This document shows positions 1 through 12,161 of a DNA stretch of 64,000 nt, one piece after another; the stretch's first letter is position 1; each line of letters opens with the position of its first letter. Made by a program: the position numbers and the translations under genes. The DNA lies in NCBI GenBank assembly GCA_964030785.1, contig OZ034978.1, positions 764,001 to 828,000 of the forward strand, given 5' to 3'. The notes under the pieces are model-generated. The model was given only the letters and a program-made list of their open reading frames with translations, was not told the origin of the DNA and searched no databases. This stretch comes from Siderastrea siderea. Its lineage: Eukaryota > Cnidaria > Anthozoa > Scleractinia > Rhizangiidae.

Positions 1-195
1 ACACAGACTGAATTTTGTCCTTAACGAGTCACTAAAATCTTGTTTTGTTAAAACGTGCTGAAAAAAGGCGTTACCTGGTGTTTTATGATGATTTCCATCT
101 CTGTAGTACATTCTCTTAGTTTTAGCTCTCTACTACACATAACGAATTCTGTCCAGTATGAGTCTTTCGAAAACTGCATTTATTCAAAAGTTGCC
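1..195 (-). repeat. Inverted block alpha-1 (cut by window start)
   Basis: Reverse-orientation satellite. It ends at AAAAGTTGCC|GTGGTAGAG, the standard alpha exit. Its opening hairpin lies before base 1. The block is the same as the end of the alpha blocks at 55,180 and 59,970. Confidence 0.9.
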
Positions 196-1333
196 GTGGT
201 AGAGAGCTAAACCTGAGAGAATGTCCTACAGACATAAAAATCATGATAAAACACATGGTTTACTCGATTCCCAACAACTTCTGACAAAACGACTTTTGCA
301 ATGACCCGTTAGCGACGTATTTCGGTTTGAGTCGTACACTGTTAAGGCTTGCAGAATATGCATGGATATGGAAGTCATCGTGAGAGAAGTGATTTGAGCT
401 GTTTCCTGCAACTTTTGAATCAATGCTGTTTTTGAAAGACTCATAATGGCCAGAATTGGTTATTCGTGGTAGAGAGCTAAGGCTGAGAGAATGTCCTACA
501 GACATGGAAAACATAAGAAGACAGTTTGCTCTTTTTCCGGAAAGTTTTGAAATAACGAGATTTCAGTGACTCGTTATGGACAAAATACAGTCCGTGTCGT
601 AAAGGGCTAAGGCTTGCAGAATATGGCACAGACAACGAAGTTATGATGAAAGAAGTGATTTCCTGCAGCTATTGAATAAATCCTGTTTTTTAAAGACTCA
701 TAGTGGCGCGAATTCCTTAGGCGTCGTGGAGAGCTGGTCACTTCCCAACAACTTTTGACCAATAAATCCTGCAGCTATTGAATAAATCCTGTTTTTGAAA
801 GACTCATAGTGGCGAGAATTCCTTAGGCGTCGTGGAGAGCTGGTCACTTCCCAACAACTTTTGACCAATAAATCCTGTTTTGGAAAGACATAATGGAGAG
901 AATTCGCTATGCGTCGTAGAGAGCTAAAACAAGGAGAATCTACTGCAGAGATGGAAATCTTCATAAAACATCTGGTAAGTACTTTTGCCAGCAAGTTTTA
1001 AAAAAATGAGACTTTAGCGACTCGTTATGGCCAAATACGGTCTGTGTCGTAAAGGGCTAAAGTTGCAGAATGTGCCACAGACATCGAAGTCATGATGAGG
1101 GAAATTATTTTAGTTATTTCCAGGAACTATAGAATAAATTCAGTTTTAGAAAGACTCATAATGGACAGAACTCCTTATGCATCGTAAAGAGCTAAAACTG
1201 AGAATGTCCTACAGACATAAAAATCATGATCAAACACCTTTCTTTTCGATTCTCAAGAACTTCTGACAAAACGATATTTGCAGTGACCCGTTATGGACGT
1301 ATTTCGGTTTGTGTCGTACACTGTTAAACCTTG
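196..1333 (+). repeat. Forward satellite block, ~4.2 monomers, with 106-bp internal duplication
   Basis: 1138 bp, the same length and order as the blocks at 47,755, 55,676 and 60,466. It contains the 106-bp tandem duplication at 661-872. The neighbouring monomer has lost the GAACTGTTT stretch just before it (GAAGTGATT joined to TCCTGCAG). Confidence 0.9.
661..872 (+). repeat. 106-bp tandem duplication (two copies)
   Basis: Units 661-766 and 767-872 both begin TCCTGCAGCTATTG and end GACCAATAAA. They differ at about two places (TTTTTTAAAG against TTTTTGAAAG; GGCGCG against GGCGAG). The homologous loci near 26.3 and 41.0 kb have a single copy. Confidence 0.9.
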
Positions 1334-1616
1334 GAAAACTGGATTTTTCAAAGGTTCTCGGGAAAAACTCAGATCACTTGGTTGATGATGACTTCGATGA
1401 CTATTAGACTATTGTCAAAACTTGCAGGGAAGAGGCCTTGCCAGGTGTTTTATGATTATTTTCATCTCTGTAGTACATTCTCTCAGTTTTAGCTCTCTAC
1501 GATGCATAACGAATTCTGTCCAAGATGAGTCTTTCGTAAACTGCATTTATTCAAAAGTTGCCAGAAAGAGCTCAAATGACTTATCTCATGTTGACTTCAA
1601 TATCCGTGGCATATTC
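1334..1616 (-). repeat. Inverted block beta-1, short form
   Basis: Opens at GAAAACTGGATTTTTC and exits at CCGTGGCATATTC. It is 283 bp instead of about 347 because about 65 bp are deleted around 1409-1411 (CTATTAGA joined to CTATTGTCAAAAC). The same deletion is in beta-14 and beta-15, so these three are one lineage. Confidence 0.9.
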
Positions 1617-4563
1617 TGGAATAAACTCATAATAGACAGAATTCGTTATGGGTCTCTGATAGCTAATACTAAGATAACGTATTACAGACATGGAAATCAT
1701 CATGAAACACCTAGTTTTGTCTTTTGCCGGCAAGTTTAGGGAAAAGGAGGTTTGAGTGACTCGTTATCGACAAAATTCGGTCCGTGTCGTAAAGCGCGAA
1801 AGCTTTCAAAATATTCCAAAGACATCAAAGTGATCATGAATCAAGTGATTTGAGCTGTTTCCGGCAACTATTGAATAAATCCACTTTTTCGAACGACTAA
1901 TAATGGACAGAATTCGTTATGCTTCGTAGAGAGCTAAGACTGAGAGAATGCCTTACAGACATAAAAATCATGACAAAACTCCTGGTTTGCTCAGTTCCCA
2001 ACAACTTCTGACCAAACGGGATTTGCAGCGAGTCGTTAGGGATGCATTTCGGTTTGTGTCGTACACTGTTAAAGCTTGCAAAATATGCCACGGATATGGA
2101 AGTCATCATGAGAGAAGTGATTTGAGCTTTTTCCAGCAACTTTTAAATAAATGCAGTTTTCGAAAAACTCATAATGGAAGGAAACCGTTATGTGTCGTGG
2201 AGCGCTAAAACTGAATGTCCTACAGACTTAAGCTAAAGCTGAGAGAATGTAGTAAAGATATGGAAATCATCATAAAAAGCCTAATTTGGTCAGTTCCCAA
2301 CAACTTCTGGCAAAAGGACTATGGACTAAATTCGGTCCGTGTCCTAAAAAGCCAAGGCTTTGAGAATATGAGACAGGCATTACAGTCGTCATGAAAGAAG
2401 TCATTTGAGCTGTTTCCGTCAACTATGGAATAAAGCCAGTTTTCGAGAGTCTCATGATGGAGAGAATTCGTTATGCGTAGTGGAGAGCTAAAACTGAAAC
2501 AATGTCCTACAGACATGACAATCAGGATAAAACACCTGGTTTGGTCAGTTTCCAAAATGATCTGACGAAACGAGATCTGCAGTAACTCGGTAGGGACGTA
2601 ATTGGGTTTGTGTCGTACAGGGGTTCAAGGTTTCAGAACATCCCACCCACAGACATGGAAGTCATCATGAAACAAGTGATTTAAGTTTCTTCCGGAAACT
2701 AGTTCTAAAATGCAGTTTTCGAGTGACTCATAATGGACAGAATTCCTTTTGGGTCGTAGAGAGCTAAAACTAAGAGAATTGTACTAGAGACATGGAAATC
2801 ATCAAAAAGCAGCTGGTAAGGTCTTTTGCCAGGGAGTTCTGACAAAAAGAGATTTGCTGTGACTCGTTATTGACTAAAATCTTTCAGAATGTGCCAGAGA
2901 CATTAAAGTCGTCATGAAAGTAGTGATTTGAACTGTTACCGTCAACTATAGAATAAATCCGGTTTTCGAACGATTCATAATGGACAGAATTCGTTATGCG
3001 TCGTAAAGAGCTAATACTATGAGAACGTACAACAGACATGGAAATCATCATTAAACACCTAGTAAGGTCTTTTCCCAGCAAGTTTTGACAAAACGTAATT
3101 TCAGTAACAAGTTATGGACAAAAGGCAATCCGTGTCGTACATTGCTGAAACTTGCAGAATATAATGCAGACAACAAAGTCATCATGAAACAGGTGGATTC
3201 AGCTGTTTCCGGTAACTATTGAAAAACGCAGTTTTCGAAAGGCTCATAATGGACAGTATTCGTTATGCTTCGTAAAGAGCTAAAACTGAGAGAATGTTCT
3301 TCAGATATGAAAATCATGATAAAGTAATTGGTTTGGTGAGTTCCATACAACTTCTGACAAAACGAGATTTGCAGTGACTCGTTATGGAGTAAATTTGGTC
3401 CGTGTCCTTAAGGGCCAAAGCTTTCAGAATATGCCACAGACATTAAAGTCATCATGAAAGAAGTGATTTGAGCTGTTTCCGTCAACTATAGAATAAATCT
3501 AGTTTTCGAAAGACCCATAATGGACAGAATTTGTTATGCGTCGTAAACAGCCAATAGCAAGAGAATGTACTACCGACATGGAATTCTGACAAAAAGTTAT
3601 TTGCTGACTCGTTATTGCCTAAATTCGGTCCGTGTCCTAAAGGACCAAAGCTTTGAGAATATGCCACAGGCATTACAGTCATCATGAAAGAAGTCATTTG
3701 AGCTGTTTCCGTCAGCTATGGAATAAAGCCAGTTTTCGAGTCTCTTGATGGAGAGAATTCTTTATGCGTACTGGAGAGCTAAGACTGAAACAATGTCCTA
3801 CAGACATAATAATCAGGGTAAAACACCTGGTCTGGTCAGTTTCCAAAAAGTTCTGAAAAAACGACATCTGCAGTGACATCGGTTTGTGTCGTACAGGGGT
3901 TAAGGGTTGCAGAACATCCCACAGACATGGAAGTCATCATGAAACAAGTGATTTATGTTTCTTCCGGAAACTATTTCTATAATGCAGTTTTCGAGTGACT
4001 CATAATGGATAGAATTCCTTTTGGGTCGTAGAGAGCTAAAACTAAAAGAATTGTACTAGAGACATGGAAATCATCAAAAAACAGCTGGTAAGGTCTTTTG
4101 CCAGGGAGTTCTTACAAAAAGAGATTTGCTGTGACTCGTTATTGACTGAATTCGGTCCGTGTCCTAAAGGGCCATGACTTTAAAAATGTGCCACAGAGAT
4201 TAAATTCATCATAAAAGAAGTGATTTGAACTGTTACCGTCAACTATAGAATAAATGGGGTTTTCGAACGACCCAAAATGGACAGAATTCGTTATGCGTCG
4301 TAAAGAGCTAATACCAAGAGGAACGTACTACAGACATGGAAATCATCATAAAAAACCTAGTGAGGTCTTTTCCCAGCAAGTTTTGACAAAGCGTAATTTC
4401 AGTAACAAGTTATGGACAAAAGGCAATCCGTGTCGTACATGGCTGAATCTTGCAGAATATGAAACAGACAAAAAAGTCATCATGAAACAGATGATTTAAG
4501 CTGTTTCCGGGAACTATTAAAAATGCAGTTTTCGAAAGCATTATAATGGACAGTAATATGCCT
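1617..4563 (+). repeat. Forward satellite block, ~11 monomers
   Basis: 2947 bp, matched base for base in layout by 12,162-15,108. It shows regular A starts (2725, 2972, 3241, 3512). It has private deletions: a B half shortened near 2877-2884 (TTGACTAAAATCTTTCAG), and an A tail lost near 3580-3590 where GACATGG runs straight into AATTCTGAC. Confidence 0.9.
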
Positions 4564-5059
4564 GTGGCATATTCTCAAAGCTTTAGCCCTTTACGACACG
4601 GACGGAATTTTGTCCATAACGACTCACTGTAATCTCGTTTTCCCAAAACTTGCTGGCAGAAGATTAAACCATCGGTTTCTGGTGATACCCATGTCTCTAG
4701 TACATTGTCTACGAGTTAGCTCTCCACGAGGCATAACAAATTCTGGTCATTATGAGTCTTTCGAAAACTGGATTTATTCTATAGTTTCTGGAAACAGCTA
4801 AGATCACTTGCTTCATGATGACTTCGATGTCTGTGGCATATTCTGCAACTTTAGCTCTTTTACGACACAGACTGAATTTTGTCCTTAACAAGTCACTATA
4901 TTCTCGTTTTGTCAAAACGTGCTGCAAAAAGGCGTTACCAGGTGTTTTATGATGACTTCCATCTCTGGAGTACATTCTCTTAGTTTTAGCTCTCTACTAC
5001 ACATAACGAATTCTGTCCAGTATGAGTCTTTCGAAAACTGCATTTATTCAAAAGTTGCC
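4564..5059 (-). repeat. Inverted block alpha-2 with opening hairpin
   Basis: The strand switch is centred on a perfect 8-bp stem with 3-base loop at 4555-4573 (AATATGCC TGT GGCATATT). The block holds about 1.8 inverted monomers and exits at ...AAAGTTGCC. Confidence 0.92.
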
Positions 5060-5597
5060 GTGGTAGAGAGCTAAACCTGAGAGAATGTACTACAGAAATA
5101 AAAATCATAATAAAACACATGGTTTACTCGATTCCCAAAAACGTCTGACAAAACGACTTTTGCAGTGACCCGTTAGCGACGTATTTCGGTTTGAGTCGTA
5201 CACTGTTAAAGCTTGCTGAATATGCCACGGATATGGAAGTCATCGTGAGACAAGTGATTTGAGCTGTTTCCTGCAAGTTTTGAATCAATGCAGTTTTTGA
5301 AAGACTCATAATGGCCAGAATTTGATATTCGTGGTAGAGAGCTAAAGCTGAGAGAATGTCCTACAGACATGGAAAACATCATAAAACACCTAGTGAGGTC
5401 TTTTCCCAGCAAGTTTTGACAAAGCGTAATTTCAGTAACAAGTTATGGACAAAAGGCAATCCGTGTCGTACATGGCTGAATCTTGCAGAATATGAAACAG
5501 ACTAAAAAGTCATCGTGAAACAGATGATTTAAGCTGTTTCCGGGAACTATTGAAACATGCAGTTTTTGAAAGCATTATAATGGACAGTAATATGCCT
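5060..5597 (+). repeat. Forward spacer of two monomers between alpha-2 and alpha-3
   Basis: 538 bp. Two alpha blocks separated by only two monomers occur here and at 15,605-16,142 (same length). No beta block lies between them, unlike elsewhere. Confidence 0.9.
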
Positions 5598-6093
5598 GTG
5601 GCATATTCTCAAAGCTTTAGCCCTTTACGACACGGACGGAATTTTGTCCATAACGACTCACTGTTATCTCGTTTTCCCAAAACTTGCTGGCAGAAGATTA
5701 AACCATCGGTTTTTGGTGATACCCATGTCTCTAGTACATTCTCTACGAGTTAGCTCCACACGAGGGATAACAAAGTCTGGCCATTATGAGTCTTTCGAAA
5801 ACTGGATTTATTCTATAGTTTCTGGAAACAGCTAAGATCACTTGCTTCATGATGACTTCGATGTCTGTGGCATATTCTGCAACTTTAGCTATTTTACGAC
5901 ACAGACTGAATTTTGTCCTTAACAAGTCACTAAATTCTCGTTTTGTCAAAACGTGCTGCAAAAAGGCGTTACCTGGTGTTTTATGATGATTTCCATCTCT
6001 GTAGTACATTCTCTTAGTTTTAGCTCTCTACTACACATAACGAATTCTGTCCAGTATGAGTCTTTCGAAAACTGCATTTATTCAAAAGTTGCC
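5598..6093 (-). repeat. Inverted block alpha-3 with opening hairpin
   Basis: Perfect stem-loop at 5589-5607. The block is about 96% like alpha-2 by eye, and the pair probably arose by local duplication of an alpha-plus-forward unit of about 1,034 bp. Confidence 0.9.
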
Positions 6094-7033
6094 GTGGTAG
6101 AGAGCTAAGCCTGAGAGAATGTCCTACAGACATAAAAATCATGATAAAACACATGGTTTACTCGATTCCCAACAACTTCTGACAAAACGACTTTTGCAGT
6201 GACCCGTTAGCGACGTATTTCGGTTTGAGTCGTACACTGTTAAAGCTTGCAGAATATGCCACGGATATGGAAGTCATCGTGAGACAAGTGATTTGAGCTG
6301 TTTCCTGCAACTTTTGAAACAATGCAGTTTTTGAAAGACTCATAATGGCCAGAATTGGCTAAGGCTGGGAGAATGTCCTACAGACATTGAAAAAATAAGA
6401 AGGCAGTTTGCTCTTTTTCCCGAAAATTTTGACAAAACGAGATTTCAGTGACTCGTTATGGACAAAATTCAGTCCGTGTCGTAAAGGGCTAAAACTTGCA
6501 GAATATGCCACAGACACCGAAGTTATGATGAAAGAGGTGATTTGAACTGTTTCCTGCAGCTATTGAGTAAATCCTGCTTTCGAAAGACATAATGGAGAGA
6601 ATTTGCTATGAGTCGTAGAGAGCTAAAACAAAGAGAATCTACTGCAGAGATGGAAATCTTCATAAAACACCTAGTAATTACTTTTGCCAGCAAGTTTTAA
6701 ATAAATGAGAGTTTAGCGACTCGTTATGGACAAAATACGGTCTGTGTCGTAAGGGGCTAAAGTTGCAGAATGTGCCACAGACATCGAACTCATGATGAGG
6801 GAAATCATTTTAGCTGTTTCCAGGAACTATAGAATAAATTCAGTTTTAGAAAGACTCATAATGGACAGAACTCCTTATGCATCTTAAAGAGCTAAAACTG
6901 AGAATGTCCTACAGACATAAAAATCATGATAAAATACCTTTCTTTTCGATTCTCAAGAACTTCGGACAAAACGATATTTGCAGTGACCCGTTATGGACGT
7001 ATTTCGGTTTGTGTCGTACACTGTTAAAGCTTG
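6094..7033 (+). repeat. Forward satellite block, ~3.5 monomers
   Basis: Runs from the alpha-3 exit to the beta-2 entry. At about 6,350 the A start is shortened (CAGAATTGGCTAAGGC), skipping the usual GTGGTAGAGAG segment. The copy at 16,639 shares this deletion. Confidence 0.88.
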
Positions 7034-7380
7034 GAAAACTGGATTTTTCAATAGTTCGCGGGAACAACTCAGATCACTTGGTTGATGATGACTTCGATGA
7101 CTGTTAGATATTTTGAAACCTTAGCCCTTTACGACAGACCGAATTTTGTCCTTAACAAGTCACTAAAATCTCGTTTTGTCAAAACTTGCAGGGCAGAGGC
7201 CTTCCCTGGTGTTTTATGATTATTTTCATCTCTGTAGTACATTCTCTCAGTTTTAGCTCTCTACGACGCAGAACGAATTCTGTGCAACAGGAGTCTTTCG
7301 TAAACTGCATTTATTCAAAAGTTGCCGGAAAGAGCTCAAATGACTTATCTCATGTTGACTTCAATATCCGTGGCATATTC
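7034..7380 (-). repeat. Inverted block beta-2, full length
   Basis: 347 bp from GAAAACTGG to GGCATATTC. It carries the full segment that is missing in beta-1 (TTTGAAACC through CTCGTTTTGTC). Confidence 0.9.
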
Positions 7381-10359
7381 TTGAATAAACTCTTAATAGA
7401 CAGAATTCGTTATGGGTCTCTGATAGCTAAAACTAAGATAACGTATTACAGACATGGAAATCATCATGAAACACCTAGTTTTGTCTTTTGCCGGCATGTT
7501 TTGGGAAAACGAGGTTTTAGTGACTCGTTATCGACAAAATTCGGTCCGTGTCGTAAAGGGCGAAAGCTTTCAAAATATTCCAAAGACATCAAAGTCATCA
7601 TGAATCAAGTGATTTGAGCTGTTTCCGTCAACTATTGAATAAATCCACTTTGCGAACGACTAATAATGGACAGAATTCGTTATGCTTCGTAGAGAGCTAA
7701 GACTGAGAGAATGCCCTACAGACATAAAAATCATGATAAAACTCCTGGTTTGCTCAGTTCCCAACAACTTCTGACCAAACGGGATTAGGAGCGAGTCGTT
7801 AGGGATGAATTTCGTTTTGTGTCGTACACTGTTAAAGCTTGCAAAATATGCCACGGATATGGAAGTCATCGTGAGACAAGTGATTTGAGCTGTTTCCTGC
7901 AACTTTTAAATAAATGCAGTTTTCGAAAAATTCATAATGGAAAGAAAACGTTATGTGTCGTGGAGCGCTAAAACTGAATGTCCTACAGACTTAAGCTAAA
8001 GCTGAGAGAATGTAGTAAAGATATGGAAATCATCATAAAAAGCCTAATTTGGTCAGTTCCCAACAACTTCTGGCAAAAGGACTATGGACTAAATTCGGTC
8101 CGTGTCCTAAAGGATCAAGGCTTTGAGAATATGAGACAGGCATTACAGTCGTGATGAAAGAAGTCATTAGAGCTGTTTCCGTCAACTATGGAATAAAGCC
8201 AGTTTTCGAGAGTCACATGATGGAGAGAATTCGTTATGCGTAGTGGAGAGCTAAGACTGAAACAATGTGCTACAGACATGACAATCAGGATAAAACACCT
8301 GGTTTGGTCAGTTTCCAAAATGATCTGACGAAACGAGATCTGCAGTAACTCGGTGGGGACGTAATTGGGTTTGTGTCGTACAGGGGTTAAAGGTTTCAGA
8401 CCATCCCACAGATATGGAAGTCATCATGATTTAAGTTTCTTCCGGAAACTATTTCTAAAATGCAGTTTTCGAATGACTCATAATGGACAGAATTCCTTTT
8501 GGGTCGTAGAGAGCTAAAACTAAGAGAATTGTACTAGAGACATGGAAATCATCAACAAACAGCTGGTAAGGTCTTTTGCCAGGGAGTTCTGACAAAAAGA
8601 GATTTGCTGTGACTCGTTATTGACTAAAATCTTTCAGAATGTGCCACAGACATTAAAGTCATCATGAAAGAAGTGATTTCAACTGTTACCGTCAACTATA
8701 GAATAAATCCGGTTTTCGAACGATTCATATTGGACAGAATTCGTTATGTGTCGTAAAGCGCTAATACTAAGAGAACGTAGAACAGACATGGAAATCATCT
8801 TAAAACACCTAGTAAGGTCTTTTCCCAGCAAGTTTTGACAAAACGTAATTTCAGTAACAAGTTATGGACAAAAGGCAATCCGTGTCGTAAATTACTGAAA
8901 CTTGCAGAATATAAAGCAGACAACAAAGTCATCATGAAACTGGTGGATTCAGCTGTTTCCGGTAACTATTGAAAAACGCAGTTTTCGAAAGGCTCATAAT
9001 GGACAGTATTCGTTATGCTTCGTAAAGAACTAAAACTGAGAGAATGTTCTTCAGTTATGAAAATCATGATAAAACAATTGGTTTGGTGAGTTCCATACAA
9101 TTTCTGACAAAACGAGATTTGCAGTGACTCGTTTTGGTCCATGTTCTTAAGGGCCAGAGCTTTCAGAATACCGAACAGACATCAAAGTCATCATGAAAGA
9201 AGTGATTTGAGCTGTTTCCGTCAACTATAGAATAAATAAAGTTTTCGAAAGACCCATAATGGACAGAATTTGTTATGCGTCGTAAAGACCCAAAGGCAAG
9301 AGAGTGTACTACCGACATGGAAATCATCATAAAACACTTGGTAAGGTCTTTTGCCAGGGAGTTCTGACAAAAAGGGATTTGCTGTGACTCGTTATTGACT
9401 AAATTTGGTCCGTGTCCTAAAGGGCCAAAGCTTTGAGAATATGCCACACGCATTACAGTCATCATGAAAGAAGTCATTTGAGCTGTTTCCGTCAGCTATG
9501 GAATAAAGCCAGTTTTCGAGAGTCTCTTGATGGAGAGAATTCGTTATGCGTCCTGGAGAGCTAAGACTGAAACAATGTGCTACAGACATAATAATCAGGA
9601 TAAAACACCTGGTCTGGTCAGTTTCCAAAAAGTTCTGAAAAAACGAGATCTGCAGTGACTCGGTAGGGACATAATTCGGTTTGTGTCGTACAGGGGTTAA
9701 AGGTTGCAGAACATCCCACAGACATGGAAATCATCATGAAACCATTGATTTAAGTTTCTTCCGGAAACTATTTCTAAAATGCAGATTTAGAGTGGCTCAT
9801 AATGGACAGAATTCCTTTTTGGTCGTAGAGAGCTAAAACTAAGAGAATTGTACTAGAGACAGGGAAATCATCAAAAACAGCTGGCAAGGTCTTTTGCCAG
9901 GGAGTTCTGACAAAAAGAGACTTGCTGTGACTCGTTATTGACTAAATTCGGTGCGTGTCCTAAAGGGTCAAAACTTTAAGAATGTGCCACAGACATTAAA
10001 TTCATCATGAAAGAAGTGACTTGAGCTGTTACCGTCAACTATAGAATATATGAGATTTTTGAACAACCCAAAATGGACAGAATTCGTTATGCGTCGTAAA
10101 GAGCTAATTCCAAGTTAACGTACTACAGACATGGAAATCATCATAAAACACCTAGTAAGGTCTTTTCCCAGCAAGTTTTGACAAAGCGTAATTTCAGTAA
10201 CAAGTTATGGACAAAAGGCAATCCGTGTCGTACATGGCTGAATCTTGCAGAATATGAAACAGACAAAAAAGTCATCATGAAACAGATGATTTAAGCTGTT
10301 TCCGGGAACTATTGAAAAATGCAGTTTTCGAAAGCATTATAATGGACAGTAATATGACT
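7381..10359 (+). repeat. Forward satellite block, ~11 monomers
   Basis: Collinear with 17,924-20,911 and 32,561-35,548. A short deletion near 8,427 (CATCATGATTTAAG) removes the GAAACTAGT segment that both relatives keep. Confidence 0.88.
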
Positions 10360-10855
10360 GTGGCATATTCTCAAAGCTTTAGCCCTTTACGACACGGACG
10401 GAATTTTGTCCATAACGACTCACTGTAATCTCGTTTTCCCAAAACTTGCTGGCAGAAGATTAAACCATCGGTTTCTGGTGATACCCATGTCTCTAGTACA
10501 TTCTCTACGAGTTAGCTCTCCACGAGGCATAACAAATTCTGTTCATTATGAGTCTTTCGAAAACTGGATTTATTCTATAGCTTCTGGAAACAGCTAAAAT
10601 CACTTGCTTCATGATGACTTCGATGTCTGTGGCATATTCTGCAACTTTAGCTCTTTTATGACACAGACTGAATTTTGTCCTTAACAAGTCTCTAAATTCT
10701 CGTTTTGTGAAAACGTGCTGCAAAAAGGCGTTACCACGTGTTTTATGATGATTTCCATCTCTGTAGTACATTCTCTTAGTTTTAGCTCTCTACTACACAT
10801 AACGAATTCTGTCCAGTATGAGTCTTTCGAAAACTGCATTTATTCAAAAGTTGCC
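10360..10855 (-). repeat. Inverted block alpha-4, hairpin with one mismatch
   Basis: The opening sequence at 10,351-10,369 reads AATATGAC TGT GGCATATT, so one stem pair is lost. Otherwise it is standard alpha. Confidence 0.88.
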
Positions 10856-11814
10856 GTGGTAGAGAGCTAAACCTGAGAGAATGTACTACAGACATAAAAA
10901 TCATGATAAAACACATGGTTTACTCGATTCCCAAGAACTTCTGACAAAACGAGTTCTGCAGTGACCCGTTAGCGACGTATTTCGGTTTGAGTCGTACACT
11001 GTTAAAGCTTGCAGAATATGCCACGGATATGGAAGTCATCGTGAGACAAGTGATTTGAGCTGTTTCCTGCAACTTTTGAATCAATGCAGTTTTTGAAAGA
11101 CTCATAATGGCCAGAATTGGTTATTCGTGGTAGAGAGCTAAGGCTGAGAGAATGTCCTACAGACATTGAAAACATAAGAAGGCAGTTTGCTCTTTTTCCG
11201 GAAAGTTTTGAAAAAACGAGATTTCAGTGACTTCTTGAGGACAAAATTCAGTCCGTGTCGTAAAGGGCTAAAGCTTGCAGAATATGCCACAGACACCGAA
11301 GTTATGATAAAAGAAGTGATTTGAACTGTTTCCTGCAGCTATTGAATAAATCCTGTTTTCGAAAGACATAATGGAGAGAATTCGCTATGCGTCGTAGAGA
11401 GCTAAAACAAGGAGAATCTACTGCAGAGATGGAAATCTTCATAAAACACCTGGTAATTACTTTTGCCAGCAAGTTTCAAAAGAATGAGAGTTTAGCGACT
11501 CGTTATGGACAAAATACGGTCTGTGTCAATAAGGGCTAAAGTTACAGAATGTGAAACAGACATCGAAGTCATGATGCGGGAAATTAAATTTTAGCTGTTT
11601 CCAGGAACTATAGAATAAATTCAGTTTTAGAAAGACTCATAATGGACAGAACTCCTTATGCATCGTAAGGAGCTAAAACTAAGAATGTCCTAGAGACATA
11701 AAAATCATGATAAAACACCTTTCTTTTCGATTCGCAAGAACTTCTGAGAAAACGATATTTGCAGTGACCCGTTATGGACGTATTTCCGTTTGTGTCGTAC
11801 ACTGTTAAAGCTTG
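10856..11814 (+). repeat. Forward satellite block, ~3.6 monomers
   Basis: 959 bp. It is shorter than its positional equivalent at 21,379-22,610 (1232 bp) by about one monomer, the expected size step for unequal exchange. Confidence 0.85.
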
Positions 11815-12161
11815 GAAAACTGGATTTTTCAATAGCTCTCGGGAACAACTCAGATGACTTGGTTGATGATGACTTCGATGACTGTTAGATATTTTGAAAC
11901 TAGCGCTTTACGACACAGACCGAATTTTGTCCTTAACAAGTCACTAAAATCTCGTTTTGTCAAAACTTGCAGGGAAGAGGCCTTGCCAGGTGTTTTATGA
12001 TTATTTTCATCTCTGTAGTACATTCTCTCAGTTTTAGCTCTCTACGACGCATAACGAATTCTGTCCAAGATGAGTCTTTCGTAAACTGCATTTATTCAAA
12101 AGTTGCCAGAAAGAGCTCAAATGACTTATCTCATGTTGACTTCAATATCCGTGGCATATTC
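11815..12161 (-). repeat. Inverted block beta-3, full length
   Basis: Spans the start of the second 10,545-bp unit at 11,957. Left of 11,957 it is full length, whereas beta-1 has the ~65-bp deletion. Right of it the two are almost identical. Confidence 0.9.

Larger units (their letters stand above)
1412..11956. repeat. First unit of 10,545-bp tandem higher-order repeat
   Basis: Matching starts at 1412 = 11,957 (TTGTCAAAAC) and continues at a constant offset of 10,545 through about 7,020. Only scattered single-base differences are visible there (for example 3190 g/a, 3974 t/a). At 7,027 a 2-bp deletion in the second copy changes the offset to 10,543. From about 7.6 kb the two units are still collinear but clearly more diverged. 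Block order inside the unit is beta, F, alpha, F, alpha, F, beta, F, alpha, F. Confidence 0.9.

Noticed and set aside
7186..7617. Longest frame (143 aa), also at 17,729 and 32,366
   Set aside because: It runs from a beta inverted block across the strand switch into forward satellite, so it is a chimera of the two orientations. Related beta copies without the same substitutions are shorter.
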